13,798 nucleotides of DNA from contig JAEWAE010000006.1 of the NCBI GenBank assembly GCA_023391835.1, forward strand, positions 1-13,798, given 5' to 3'. This document shows positions 1 through 7,120 of the stretch, piece by piece. The first letter of the stretch is position 1; each line of letters opens with the position of its first letter. The notes beneath the pieces are model-generated. The model saw only the letters and a list, made by a program, of their open reading frames with translations, searched no databases and was not told the DNA's origin. Position numbers and translations under genes: made by a program. Source of the stretch: Bacillota bacterium (GTDB lineage: Bacteria; Bacillota; Clostridia; Oscillospirales; Ethanoligenentaceae).

Positions 1-76
1 GCTTCATAATGCGGTTGGCAAACCTGCATCTATTTTAGCAAAAGGAGGTTTTCTTGTATCTAAAGATTTTTATCCT

Positions 77-93
77 CACCAGCATAGCTGGTG
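77..93. repeat. Perfect 7-bp hairpin in AT-rich edge, possible IS200/IS605-like end
   Basis: CACCAGC (77-83) and GCTGGTG (87-93) pair perfectly around a 3-nt ATA loop. The surrounding 1-120 stretch is far more AT-rich than the GC-rich DNA that follows. Short subterminal hairpins of this kind are typical of IS200/IS605 ends. No transposase reading frame is visible in the part shown, so the assignment is a guess from structure and composition. It could equally be a small terminator or a remnant of a repeat family. Confidence 0.35.
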
Positions 94-114
94 GTTATTT
101 CGCGCTAAAGCTAT

Positions 115-159
115 AAAAAAAGGCTCCCGGCGGGGGAATCCCGCCGGGAGCCGCTTTTT
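115..159 (-). terminator. Rho-independent terminator, probably bidirectional
   Basis: GGCTCCCGGCGGG (122-134) pairs perfectly with CCCGCCGGGAGCC (140-152) around a 5-nt loop. A run of seven A's lies on the left (115-121) and five T's on the right (155-159). Read on the minus strand the hairpin is followed by TTTTTTT, so it ends the minus-strand gene whose stop is at 173. The right-hand T run would also let it work on the plus strand. Confidence 0.9.
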
Positions 160-172
160 GCCGTGGGTGCCG

Positions 173-3100
173 TCATCTTTCCGTGCGGATCACCGCCATC
201 AGGCAGCTGCGGTCCGGACGGGAAAAATCCACCTCGATCCGGCAGGGCACAGCACTCAGCGTCATCGGGGGCAGGCCCTCGATTTCCAGCCGCGCGCCCC
301 CCGCACACGCCGCGCAGAGCGTCGCCCGGCCAAAACCCATCAGCGAATACCGTGCCACGCTCCGCGTGTGCTCCGCGAGGGTCAGGCCGGCCTCTCCTTC
401 TTCCACCCAGAGCAGCGCGTCGCCGCAGCGGATGATTTCCCGCACGGCGCCCTCGCGCGCCTCCATGGGGCAGGCGGTCCCCCCCGCGTGCACGGTCACG
501 CGGCGGATATTGCCGGCCGCGGTCCAGTCGGTATTGAGCAGATAGAGTTTATCCGTGCCGGCACCATCCTCCCAGCGGGACCAGTAGACTTCCCCCGACG
601 GATCATCCACCGTCACCGGGCGGCGCACATGGCGGCGCAGGATTTCTTCCAGCAAAGCAGGCATCACGTCGCGCAGTGCCTCGTGGCCGGGGTAAGCCCA
701 CGCGCACAGCAGATAGACCGTACCTTTCCCCAGCCGTTGGCGCACCACCAGCGGCCGTCCGGTCACCCGGTCGCACATCACGGGCTCCGCGCCCGCAAGC
801 GTCACATCGGCCAGACGGCAGGGCCCGTCCTCTTCCGGCGACGCATTGGGCCGACGCAGCAGCTCCCGTGGATGATCGAAGCGGACGCGTGCAAAGTCCC
901 CGGCACCGACCGCTTCCGAAAAAACAGCTTCTGCCGGGCCCGCGATGCGCACGCCGCACAGCTCCACCGCGTCCCCGCCGTAAATCAGGCGCAGATCGCC
1001 CATATCGCGCAGAAAATCCCGATCGGCCCGGGTGGTCAGATGCGGCACGGCCAGAAAAAGTGTGCCCCCGCCGCGCACATAGCGCAGTAACCGTTCGTAA
1101 TCGTTGCGGCAGCCGTCGTCCGGCTCCGGGGCATACGTTTCCATGGTGTGCCAGCCGAGCAGCAGCATCACGGGGTACTCCGCAAAGGCCCGGGCCCCGC
1201 CCTCCACGGGCACAAAGTCGAACTCGCCCCAGGGGTTGCCGCTGAAAAATTTCCGCACCCGGGTCTCCTGCTGCATCAGCGGGGGCAGATAGATGCCGGG
1301 GGCCAGCGTTTCAAGCAGATGAAAGCCTTTTTCGGGCTGGCGGAAGCCCCATTCCCACGCTTCGCGCCCCGCCATCCCCCACACAGGGAAGTTTTCATTT
1401 CGAAAAGCGGGCGAACCGGCCCCGGCGGGGTCGTTGGTGGTGCTGATGCCGCTGAAAGGCGGCGCGTACCGCCCCTGCAGCACCGCGATATTCACCCGCG
1501 GGCGGCCCCGGCGCGGATGTGTGCGGGTGTAGCGGTGAAATTCCCGACAAATCGCCGCCTTGTGCCGGGGCAGATAGTCCTGTGACACCATGCGGTAGTA
1601 TTTAAAGCACAAAAACAGCGAGTCTTCCTCATAGGCAAAAGAGGCCCCGCATACCCACGCCAGATAAAACCCCAGCCACAGCCGCCGCAGGCCGTCGTCC
1701 AGCTCCGGCTGCGCGTTGTGCTGGGAGGCGATGTGCACACCCCAGCCTTTTTTGCCGAAAGCGCGGGCGCAGCCCCGGGCGTTCGGCAGAATCAGCGAAT
1801 GGTGCCCCACGAAGGTCTCGTGCCGCAGCACGTCGAAACCCGCCATATACGCATAGCGGCTGCCCCCGCTGGCATCCCCCATGGCCACCGGCACACCGGG
1901 GATGCGGTACGCGTCCGCCTCCCCCCGCAGCACGGCGAGGGAATATGTCTGGGCCTCCCGCAGCGAGCGGCACTCGTTTTGCGGCGGGTGGGAACCGTAA
2001 AAAATGCCTGTGGCCTCGTGGCCGCCCACCCGGCGGCAGTTCCCTGCCGACGCGGCGGCGACGACGCTCTGATCTTTCATGCCGACCGCGTCGGTGGAAA
2101 AGCCGTATTTCCGGCAGTCGGCGGCGGCCTCCCACAGTTTTTCCGCATGCGTGAAGCGATTGTGATAATCCCGGAACACCGCGAGATTTCCAAGCTGCTC
2201 GTCACGCATGCGCCGGATGATTTGCCCATATTCCCAGGGCGAGCCGGTTTTGATTTCCACGCCCGTTTCCATCCGGTCGGTGCCGGCCGGGAATGCCCAC
2301 CCCTGCGCAATGACGGCCCGCACCGACGCGCCGCTCCACGCGTCGGCGATCTCGATCACACCGTCGGCAAATGCGCGCTTTGCCACGAAGAAAAATTCAT
2401 GCTCGCCCTCCCAGATGTACGGAATGTCGTCGGGTATCAGGTTGGGCACGCCCCGGCTCATCCGGTGGCGCAGGCCGATCTCCCCCGCCGGCATGGCGGG
2501 TGAAAAAACGGCCGGGTCGAACGTAAAATGAAGCCGGGCCGACGGCAGAGTGCACCGCACCGCCACGCAGAAAGGCTCGCCCGCCACCACCCACCGGGGG
2601 CAGCTCGTCAGCCGCAGGGGGCGGCGCTCCCGCGGCAAAAAGCGCACCATCTGCACCAGCACCGAGAGCCGCTCATCCCGGCTGACCATTTGAATCCGGT
2701 TGTCCCAGGGCCGCAGCAGCCCGTCGGGCAGCGTGACCTCATCCTCCTCGAGAAACTGGGAGGCCGTGTCGTGGAACGTGGCGAATTTACGATTGCGGTA
2801 AACTTCCCGCCCGTTAAGGGTCACCATAAAAAGCGGCAGCCCCCGCGCGGGCACTTCCGCCCCGTCGCTCTGAGAGATGAGAAACCGGATCTGCATGCGC
2901 ACATCCCAACGGCCGGGTGAAAGTTCCGGCAGGGCGGCGTCAAAGGCGGCGCCGGTTTCGCCGCCCGGCGGCAGCAAAACTCCGCGTACACCGAAGAAAT
3001 CCGCCTGCCGGCCCGAAAAATCGGTGCCGGGAAGGCGGGTCTCCCCCTGTTGCGGCAAAGCGAGCCGCCACGCGGGGTCCTCTGGTTCCACATGGATGAG

Positions 3101-3478
3101 CGCCATGGAATACTTTTCGCCCGCATGCCAAACCAGGTGCCCCACCCGGCGCAGCTGGGGCGGAGTAAACGCCGCTTCGCCGCTGTGAGTACGGATGCGC
3201 AGCACCGTGCGGTCCTCCGCCATGACCGTCACACGCAGCCCGTCGAAGCTGTTGTGCGTCACCGACTCCCACTCGGTGCGGCCGTAAGGCTCGAACCGTT
3301 TGGAATACACAAACGGCCCCCAATCGTCATGGGGGAATATGATGCGTTCCACGCCCAAAATTTCGCCGTTTTCCGCCTCCAGACGCCCGCCGAAATCGTA
3401 GGACGGCAAATATTCAGGTGAAAAATAGCCCGTCCAACTGCCCCATTCCACGGTGAAAGTCAATCGATACACAGCCAT
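173..3478 (-). CDS. Large cytoplasmic GH42-like putative glycoside hydrolase
   Basis: This 1101-residue protein has no signal peptide or membrane segment. Its layout recalls GH42-like enzymes. Residues ~1-320 look beta-rich. Residues ~400-700 alternate strands and helices like a TIM barrel and carry conserved-looking acidic sites in HEATG (E488), RHETF (E554) and AYEED (E617/E618). Residues ~766-935 resemble the Rossmann/GATase-like beta-galactosidase trimerisation domain (a GWHTMETY stretch, then GGGTLFLAVPHL and later LGKGTVYLLCAWAYPGH). A beta-rich tail follows. The start is fixed by an in-frame TGA four codons upstream, and an AAAAGGGGG Shine-Dalgarno lies very close to the ATG. It appears monocistronic, with its own promoter and terminator. 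A cytoplasmic enzyme of this kind would act on imported oligosaccharides or glycosides, but the substrate and the catalytic pair are not established. The fold assignment is by eye; it could be a non-catalytic or novel GH-A relative. Confidence 0.55.
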   Translation of the reverse strand: MAVYRLTFTVEWGSWTGYFSPEYLPSYDFGGRLEAENGEILGVERIIFPHDDWGPFVYSKRFEPYGRTEWESVTHNSFDGLRVTVMAEDRTVLRIRTHSGEAAFTPPQLRRVGHLVWHAGEKYSMALIHVEPEDPAWRLALPQQGETRLPGTDFSGRQADFFGVRGVLLPPGGETGAAFDAALPELSPGRWDVRMQIRFLISQSDGAEVPARGLPLFMVTLNGREVYRNRKFATFHDTASQFLEEDEVTLPDGLLRPWDNRIQMVSRDERLSVLVQMVRFLPRERRPLRLTSCPRWVVAGEPFCVAVRCTLPSARLHFTFDPAVFSPAMPAGEIGLRHRMSRGVPNLIPDDIPYIWEGEHEFFFVAKRAFADGVIEIADAWSGASVRAVIAQGWAFPAGTDRMETGVEIKTGSPWEYGQIIRRMRDEQLGNLAVFRDYHNRFTHAEKLWEAAADCRKYGFSTDAVGMKDQSVVAAASAGNCRRVGGHEATGIFYGSHPPQNECRSLREAQTYSLAVLRGEADAYRIPGVPVAMGDASGGSRYAYMAGFDVLRHETFVGHHSLILPNARGCARAFGKKGWGVHIASQHNAQPELDDGLRRLWLGFYLAWVCGASFAYEEDSLFLCFKYYRMVSQDYLPRHKAAICREFHRYTRTHPRRGRPRVNIAVLQGRYAPPFSGISTTNDPAGAGSPAFRNENFPVWGMAGREAWEWGFRQPEKGFHLLETLAPGIYLPPLMQQETRVRKFFSGNPWGEFDFVPVEGGARAFAEYPVMLLLGWHTMETYAPEPDDGCRNDYERLLRYVRGGGTLFLAVPHLTTRADRDFLRDMGDLRLIYGGDAVELCGVRIAGPAEAVFSEAVGAGDFARVRFDHPRELLRRPNASPEEDGPCRLADVTLAGAEPVMCDRVTGRPLVVRQRLGKGTVYLLCAWAYPGHEALRDVMPALLEEILRRHVRRPVTVDDPSGEVYWSRWEDGAGTDKLYLLNTDWTAAGNIRRVTVHAGGTACPMEAREGAVREIIRCGDALLWVEEGEAGLTLAEHTRSVARYSLMGFGRATLCAACAGGARLEIEGLPPMTLSAVPCRIEVDFSRPDRSCLMAVIRTER

Positions 3479-3508
3479 TCCCCCTTTTCAGCCCAATATT
3501 CCATTTTG

Positions 3509-3537
3509 ATTATAGGAGCCGGCCGGCCGGAGGTAAA
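3509..3537 (-). promoter_or_regulatory. Sigma-A-type promoter of the GH-like gene
   Basis: On the minus strand TTTACC (3532-3537) is followed by a 17-bp spacer and a consensus TATAAT (3509-3514). Transcription would start near 3502, about 25 nt before the ATG at 3478. The spacer contains a CCGGCCGGCCGG palindrome, which could be an operator or simply a GC-rich coincidence. Confidence 0.6.
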
Positions 3538-3730
3538 CCGCCAGAATTAAAGAAAGGCCGTCAAAAATAAAGTGTGCGGGTGCCGCTTCGCCTTTTTCGC
3601 CGCATCCGGGAAGGGCCATGGAATGGGCAGCCGGAGAGACCGCCTGCCGTCTTGGTGCGAAGCAAGCGTCCCGTGGCGGGTCGAAATCGTATATATGCGT
3701 GGCGCACTGCCTCTGCGCGGAGAGACTGTT

Positions 3731-4651
3731 TCAGCTAAAAGAAACCTTCAGACTGCTGTTAACCCCTTGGTAGTCGATGGACTTTTTGCCGCTCCCCGCG
3801 CTGCCGCCGGAGACTACACCGTTGCCGGAGTAGCTCACCCCGTTATAGGTGATGCTGCCGTTGACTGTGTGATAGCTCAGGGAATAATCGCCGCTGTTTT
3901 TAAGCCCCTCGATCACCACGGTGTTGTTGACCTGGCCCGAAGCACGGATGTCGCCGAAGTCGGAGCCGGTGACCGTGCAGCCGGCGTTGACCATCGCGTC
4001 GGCGTTGAGCGAGGGGGCGGAGCAGCCGGTGAGCCGCGCGTCGCCGTTGGTGGCATGCACGGCGATGCTGTCGGCGGCCGCGATGCCGCTCAGGCGGATC
4101 TGGGTGTTCACACTCTGCACCTGCAGACTCTGCAGCGGGGTCTGGTCGGCGGTGCAGCTGCCGTTGACATCGTTGACCGAGAGCGCGGGGGCACAGCCCG
4201 CCGGGAGGCTCAGAGTGACTTTTACGGCGTCGGAGCCCTCCGCCGAATCGCTCAGATTATTCATCAGCCAGTCCGTCAGCCAGCTCTTTCCATACCGGTG
4301 GGAACGCAGCGTAAGCGCGGAGCCGGAAAAATCATACTCCCACTCGCCCGCATAAGTCTCGTCATACCGCAGGGTCGCGGTGCTGCCGCTGCCGGTCTCG
4401 ATCTGCACGTCGGCGTTTGCAAGACTGAGCGTGACGCTTTTGAGCGCCGCCGCATCCACCTGGCGGCTCACCGTACGCGGTGTGTCATAGCTGGTAACGG
4501 TGGCGCTGCGATGAGAACGGAGCGAAACATAAGGCTCCAGCTCGCGAATCGGACGGAAGCCGCCCACTGCGATCAGCACGACGCCGAGCAGCGAAAGCCC
4601 CAGGCCGACGCCGAGCAGCGAAAGCAGAAATTTTTTCACCGGGAACACCAT
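3731..4651 (-). CDS. DUF4097-family beta-helix membrane protein
   Basis: This 306-residue protein has one N-terminal hydrophobic segment (~8-31, after a VKK start) that acts as an anchor or uncleaved signal. The rest is extracytoplasmic and made of short repeated strand-turn units rich in Gly, Asn, Ser and Thr (SVNDVNGS, QSVNTQIRLSG, HATNGDARLTG, YHTVNGSITYNG), the signature of DUF4097/LiaG-like right-handed beta-helices. It is third in the PadR-HAAS-DUF4097 operon, 58 nt after the HAAS gene. AAGGAAGG abuts the ATG, so the next codon, GTG, could be the true start; the difference is one residue. In other Firmicutes, DUF4097 proteins occur with PadR/HAAS or LiaFSR envelope-stress modules. A role as the sensing or effector part at the cell surface is inferred. 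No enzyme motif is seen. Confidence 0.85.
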   Translation of the reverse strand: MVFPVKKFLLSLLGVGLGLSLLGVVLIAVGGFRPIRELEPYVSLRSHRSATVTSYDTPRTVSRQVDAAALKSVTLSLANADVQIETGSGSTATLRYDETYAGEWEYDFSGSALTLRSHRYGKSWLTDWLMNNLSDSAEGSDAVKVTLSLPAGCAPALSVNDVNGSCTADQTPLQSLQVQSVNTQIRLSGIAAADSIAVHATNGDARLTGCSAPSLNADAMVNAGCTVTGSDFGDIRASGQVNNTVVIEGLKNSGDYSLSYHTVNGSITYNGVSYSGNGVVSGGSAGSGKKSIDYQGVNSSLKVSFS

Positions 4652-4709
4652 CCTTCCTTACGGCACACATGCATGCCACCGAACCGGGTGGCCGGAACTG
4701 TGCAAACAG

Positions 4710-5429
4710 TCATCTCCGCGCCCCATTCTCTGCCGCTTTTTGCCGCCGGTGCAGATGGGCCGACTCTCCGGCTTTCCGGCAAAGAAAGCGGATCAGCCGC
4801 GCCAGCTGCCAGACGATCAGGCAGGAAACGGCGGCGGCAAGCGCCCCCAGCCCCAGCAGCAAAAGGCACCACCCCACCGCCGAGACTCCTACGCTGCCGA
4901 CGGCCGCAATGCAGACAAACGCCGCCCAAAGCAGTGCGGCCGGCACCACGACGACCACCGCCACCAGTGCAACGAGGATGCCGCATGCGGCGCCAATCAG
5001 GCCAAGCCCCACCCCGACCGCGGGAGGACCCAGAAAAATGCAGGCCAGTACGATGCCGATGATTTTCCAGGCATGGTCGCTCCCGTCACGCGGCCGGGGT
5101 ACCGCCGCAGCGCCTGCGCCGCCGTACGGTGCGGTGCTGGCGCATGGCCCGGATTCACCGGCTCCGGAGTTGCCGCAAGAGCCGGGACTGTCATAAGGTC
5201 CGGCGGTGCCGAATCCATTGCCCTCACGCCGGGTGCCCGCAGACGCGAGTATTTTTTCCGCCGCCTCCTGCGGGGAACCCAGTTCCTCGATGATCTGCCC
5301 CTCGGTCTTGCCGTTTTCCAAACCGTCCTCAAAGTAGCCGGAGTAAAACTCCAGCGCTTCCCGGCGTTCCGACTCGGTCAGATCCTTCAGACAGTCGCCG
5401 AACTGCGAAAGATACTGCTCCTTATTCAT
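4710..5429 (-). CDS. HAAS/DUF1700 signalling-domain membrane protein
   Basis: The 239-residue product starts MNKEQYLSQFGDCLKDL. Residues ~1-65 are a helical HAAS (DUF1700) domain with the family pattern of LxxxE, an FYSGYFED-type core and EELGSPQEAAEKI. A flexible Gly/Ser/Pro/Cys linker follows (~66-118), then about four strongly hydrophobic segments (~119-217) and a basic tail. The ATG lies inside the last codons of padR, giving an 8-nt overlap, so translation is probably coupled. Upstream in-frame sequence stays open to 5681 but runs antiframe through padR and is not coding. HAAS proteins are almost always encoded beside PadR regulators and are thought to pass a membrane signal to them, probably by direct contact. 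Here the neighbour and gene order fit that model exactly. Confidence 0.9.
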   Translation of the reverse strand: MNKEQYLSQFGDCLKDLTESERREALEFYSGYFEDGLENGKTEGQIIEELGSPQEAAEKILASAGTRREGNGFGTAGPYDSPGSCGNSGAGESGPCASTAPYGGAGAAAVPRPRDGSDHAWKIIGIVLACIFLGPPAVGVGLGLIGAACGILVALVAVVVVVPAALLWAAFVCIAAVGSVGVSAVGWCLLLLGLGALAAAVSCLIVWQLARLIRFLCRKAGESAHLHRRQKAAENGARR

Positions 5430-5745
5430 GCCCCAAACCCTCCCCCAGCTTTGCATCGATCCAGTCCCGCAGCGTACGCCACTGCCCCGCCGCCTCGGCA
5501 AATACGCGCCGCCCGTCAGGGGTAAGCGTGCAGTACCGGCGCAGCCGCCCGCCGTGCTCCCGACTGTAGCTGCGCACGATCCCCTGCTTTTCCAGCTTGC
5601 GGAGAATCGGGTAAAGCGTCGACTCGGAAACATCCAGGACTTCCAGAAGCTGCTGGTTGATTTCATAGCCATAGGAATCATGGATGGCCAGAATTGCCAT
5701 CACGCATAGGTCGTTGAGCTCAAATTTGAACTTCCGCTCCGCCAC
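5422..5745 (-). CDS. PadR-family transcriptional regulator
   Basis: This 107-residue winged-helix regulator of the short PadR type (PadR-s2 class) has a DNA-binding domain over residues ~10-85. The family pattern is clear: LNDLCVMAILAIHDSYGYEI, then SESTLYPILRKLEKQGIV and a wing with RRYCTLTPDGRRVF. The start is GTG (5743-5745) with AGAAGGTGA about 7 nt upstream; a nearby ATG at 5748-5750 is out of frame. It is the first gene of the operon with HAAS and DUF4097 genes. PadR proteins usually repress their own promoter, and an AT palindrome overlaps the -10 region here, so autorepression relieved through the HAAS partner is the likely mode (inference). Confidence 0.93.
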   Translation of the reverse strand: MAERKFKFELNDLCVMAILAIHDSYGYEINQQLLEVLDVSESTLYPILRKLEKQGIVRSYSREHGGRLRRYCTLTPDGRRVFAEAAGQWRTLRDWIDAKLGEGLGHE

Positions 5746-5765
5746 CCCATCACCTTCTTATAACT

Positions 5766-5797
5766 ATATTATATATTTTATAATATTATTGTGTCAA
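5766..5797 (-). promoter_or_regulatory. padR operon promoter with overlapping palindromic operator
   Basis: On the minus strand a consensus -35 TTGACA (5792-5797) is followed by an 18-bp spacer and TATAAT (5768-5773); a 17-bp alternative gives ATATAA. An inverted repeat of ATATTATA (5766-5773) and TATAATAT (5779-5786), separated by 5 bp, covers the -10 box and half the spacer. AT-rich palindromes over the promoter are characteristic PadR sites, so this is the probable autoregulatory operator. Confidence 0.7.
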
Positions 5798-5923
5798 CAG
5801 CATATTCGTCAAAATGCGGATTTACATTTGAGCAGCCGCAATTCAATCGAATCATACCGTAAAGATGTTGAGGCGACAGACTCTGCACCAGAGCCCGTTT
5901 GCGCGGCGGTAACAGGCAGCCTC

Positions 5924-5974
5924 TTGCCAAACCGGAAAAAATGCGCTATTATTGTATCGACAAGTTGATACAAT
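5924..5974 (+). promoter_or_regulatory. gntR/ABC operon promoter with GntR-type operator
   Basis: TTGCCA (5924-5929), a 17-bp spacer and TATTAT (5947-5952) form a good sigma-A promoter. Directly over its -10 end and start site lies the perfect inverted repeat ATTGTATC (5951-5958) and GATACAAT (5967-5974) with an 8-bp centre. YtrA-type GntR repressors bind dyads at their own promoters, so this is most likely the operator for the regulator encoded 30 nt downstream. The pairing of repressor and site is inferred from position. Confidence 0.75.
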
Positions 5975-6003
5975 GACACAAACAGCCTTCGGAGGGGACG
6001 CGA

Positions 6004-6372
6004 TTGGATGTGGAGTTCAAATCATCCGAACCGCTGTATCGGCAGATCATGAATGAATTCAAGCGGCAGATCGTGTCGGGCGCGCGCCGGCCGGGGGATA
6101 AGGTGGAGCCGGTGCGCGACCTGGCGGTCACGCTCCAGGTCAACCCCGGTACGCTGCAGCGGGCTTTTCTGGAACTGGAACGCGAGGGGCTTTTATTCAC
6201 CGAACGCACCAGCGGACGGTTTGTCACCACCGACCCCGGGCGCATCGACCGGCTGCGGGATGAGTCGCTGCGGCGGACGGTGTCGGGATTCATTGCCGAA
6301 ATGCGGGCGGCGGGCGTGCCGGATGCGGAAGTTATCCGGCTTGTCGGTGACTGTATGAAAGGGGGCGCCTGA
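6004..6372 (+). CDS. GntR-family (YtrA-type) transcriptional repressor
   Basis: A 122-residue regulator. Residues ~8-78 are the GntR winged helix (EPLYRQIMNEFKRQIVSG, RPGDKVEPVRDLAVTLQVNPGT with the recognition helix around LQVNPGTLQRAF, then a TSGRFV wing). The short ~40-residue helical tail is the YtrA-subfamily dimerisation region instead of a large effector domain. The start is TTG, set by GGAGGGG at 5991-5997 with a 6-nt spacer. It is first in an operon with ABC exporter genes, one base before the next start. Family members repress such exporters and respond to cell-wall-active compounds; a perfect dyad sits on its promoter. The inducer here is unknown. Confidence 0.93.
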   Translation: MDVEFKSSEPLYRQIMNEFKRQIVSGARRPGDKVEPVRDLAVTLQVNPGTLQRAFLELEREGLLFTERTSGRFVTTDPGRIDRLRDESLRRTVSGFIAEMRAAGVPDAEVIRLVGDCMKGGA

Positions 6373-6373
6373 T

Positions 6374-7120
6374 ATGGCGGAATACGGCGGGCAGACTGCA
6401 GAGGACAAAGCGGAATCCATGGTGGAGCTGCGCGGGCTGACGAAATATTTCGGCAGAAAAAAGGTGCTCGATACCGTCAACCTGTCGGTGCCCCGCGGCT
6501 GCATTCTGGGGCTGCTGGGACCCAACGGTGCGGGCAAAACCACGCTGATGCGCATTCTCAGCGGGGTGATCAGCGGGGGCTACACCGGCACGGTGCGCAT
6601 TGCGGGCCATGCGCCGGGGGTATATACCAAATCCATCGTCTCCTATCTGCCGGATCAGCCGGCCCTGCCGCCCGGTTTCCGGGTACGGGAGGCAGTCGAT
6701 TTCTACCATGATTTTTATCCGGATTTCGACCGCGTCAAAGCCGGGGAGCTAGTGCGGCGGCTGCACATCGACCCGGCGGTGCCGTTTTCCCGCCTTTCGA
6801 AAGGTTCGCGGGAAAAGGTGCAGCTGGTGCTGACCGTAGCTCGCCGGGCGCAGCTCTATGTGCTCGACGAACCCATCGGCGGGGTGGACCCTGCGGCGCG
6901 GGATGTGATGCTCGACACGATTCTGGACGGATACACCGAAAACGCCACGCTGCTCATCGCCACCCAGATCATTCAGGACGTAGAGCGCATTTTCAGCCGC
7001 GTCGTGTTTCTGCGGGAAGGGGCCGTCATTCTGAACGAGGACGTGGATGCGCTGCGGGAAACTTATCAGAAATCGGTGGACAGTCTGTTCCGGGAGGTAT
7101 TTGCATGCTCGCCAAACTGA
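6374..7120 (+). CDS. ABC transporter ATP-binding protein (YtrB-like)
   Basis: This 248-residue nucleotide-binding subunit has Walker A GPNGAGKT at 49-56, a signature of LSKGS (141-145) in place of LSGGQ, and Walker B VLDEP (D165, E166) with a GGVDP D-loop. The switch His expected after the D-loop is Gln198 (LIATQIIQDVE). The LSKG signature is common in YtrB-type ATPases partnered with GntR repressors. The start is ATG with AAAGGGGG 8 nt upstream; an internal ATG (residue 16) is possible because the first 15 residues are not conserved-looking. It overlaps the permease gene by 16 nt and should pair with it in an exporter. The Gln for His change could lower ATPase rate, as discussed in the findings. 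Confidence 0.93.
   Translation: MAEYGGQTAEDKAESMVELRGLTKYFGRKKVLDTVNLSVPRGCILGLLGPNGAGKTTLMRILSGVISGGYTGTVRIAGHAPGVYTKSIVSYLPDQPALPPGFRVREAVDFYHDFYPDFDRVKAGELVRRLHIDPAVPFSRLSKGSREKVQLVLTVARRAQLYVLDEPIGGVDPAARDVMLDTILDGYTENATLLIATQIIQDVERIFSRVVFLREGAVILNEDVDALRETYQKSVDSLFREVFACSPN

Noticed and set aside
158..1090. Long plus-strand open frame antisense to the GH-like gene
   Set aside because: GC-rich antisense frame with Arg/Pro/His-rich low-complexity translation, no ribosome site, and fully inside a convincing minus-strand gene.
3479..3730. Search for a terminator of the PadR operon before the GH-like gene
   Set aside because: Only very short stems were found with no convincing T tract, so read-through into the GH-like gene cannot be excluded, but no feature is called.
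3572..5062. 496-codon plus-strand open frame
   Set aside because: It spans antisense to DUF4097 and HAAS genes, both of which have clear family features; the translation has no recognisable domain.
5430..5681. Upstream extension of the HAAS frame
   Set aside because: It overlaps padR in another frame; the family N-terminus MNKEQYL begins at 5429.
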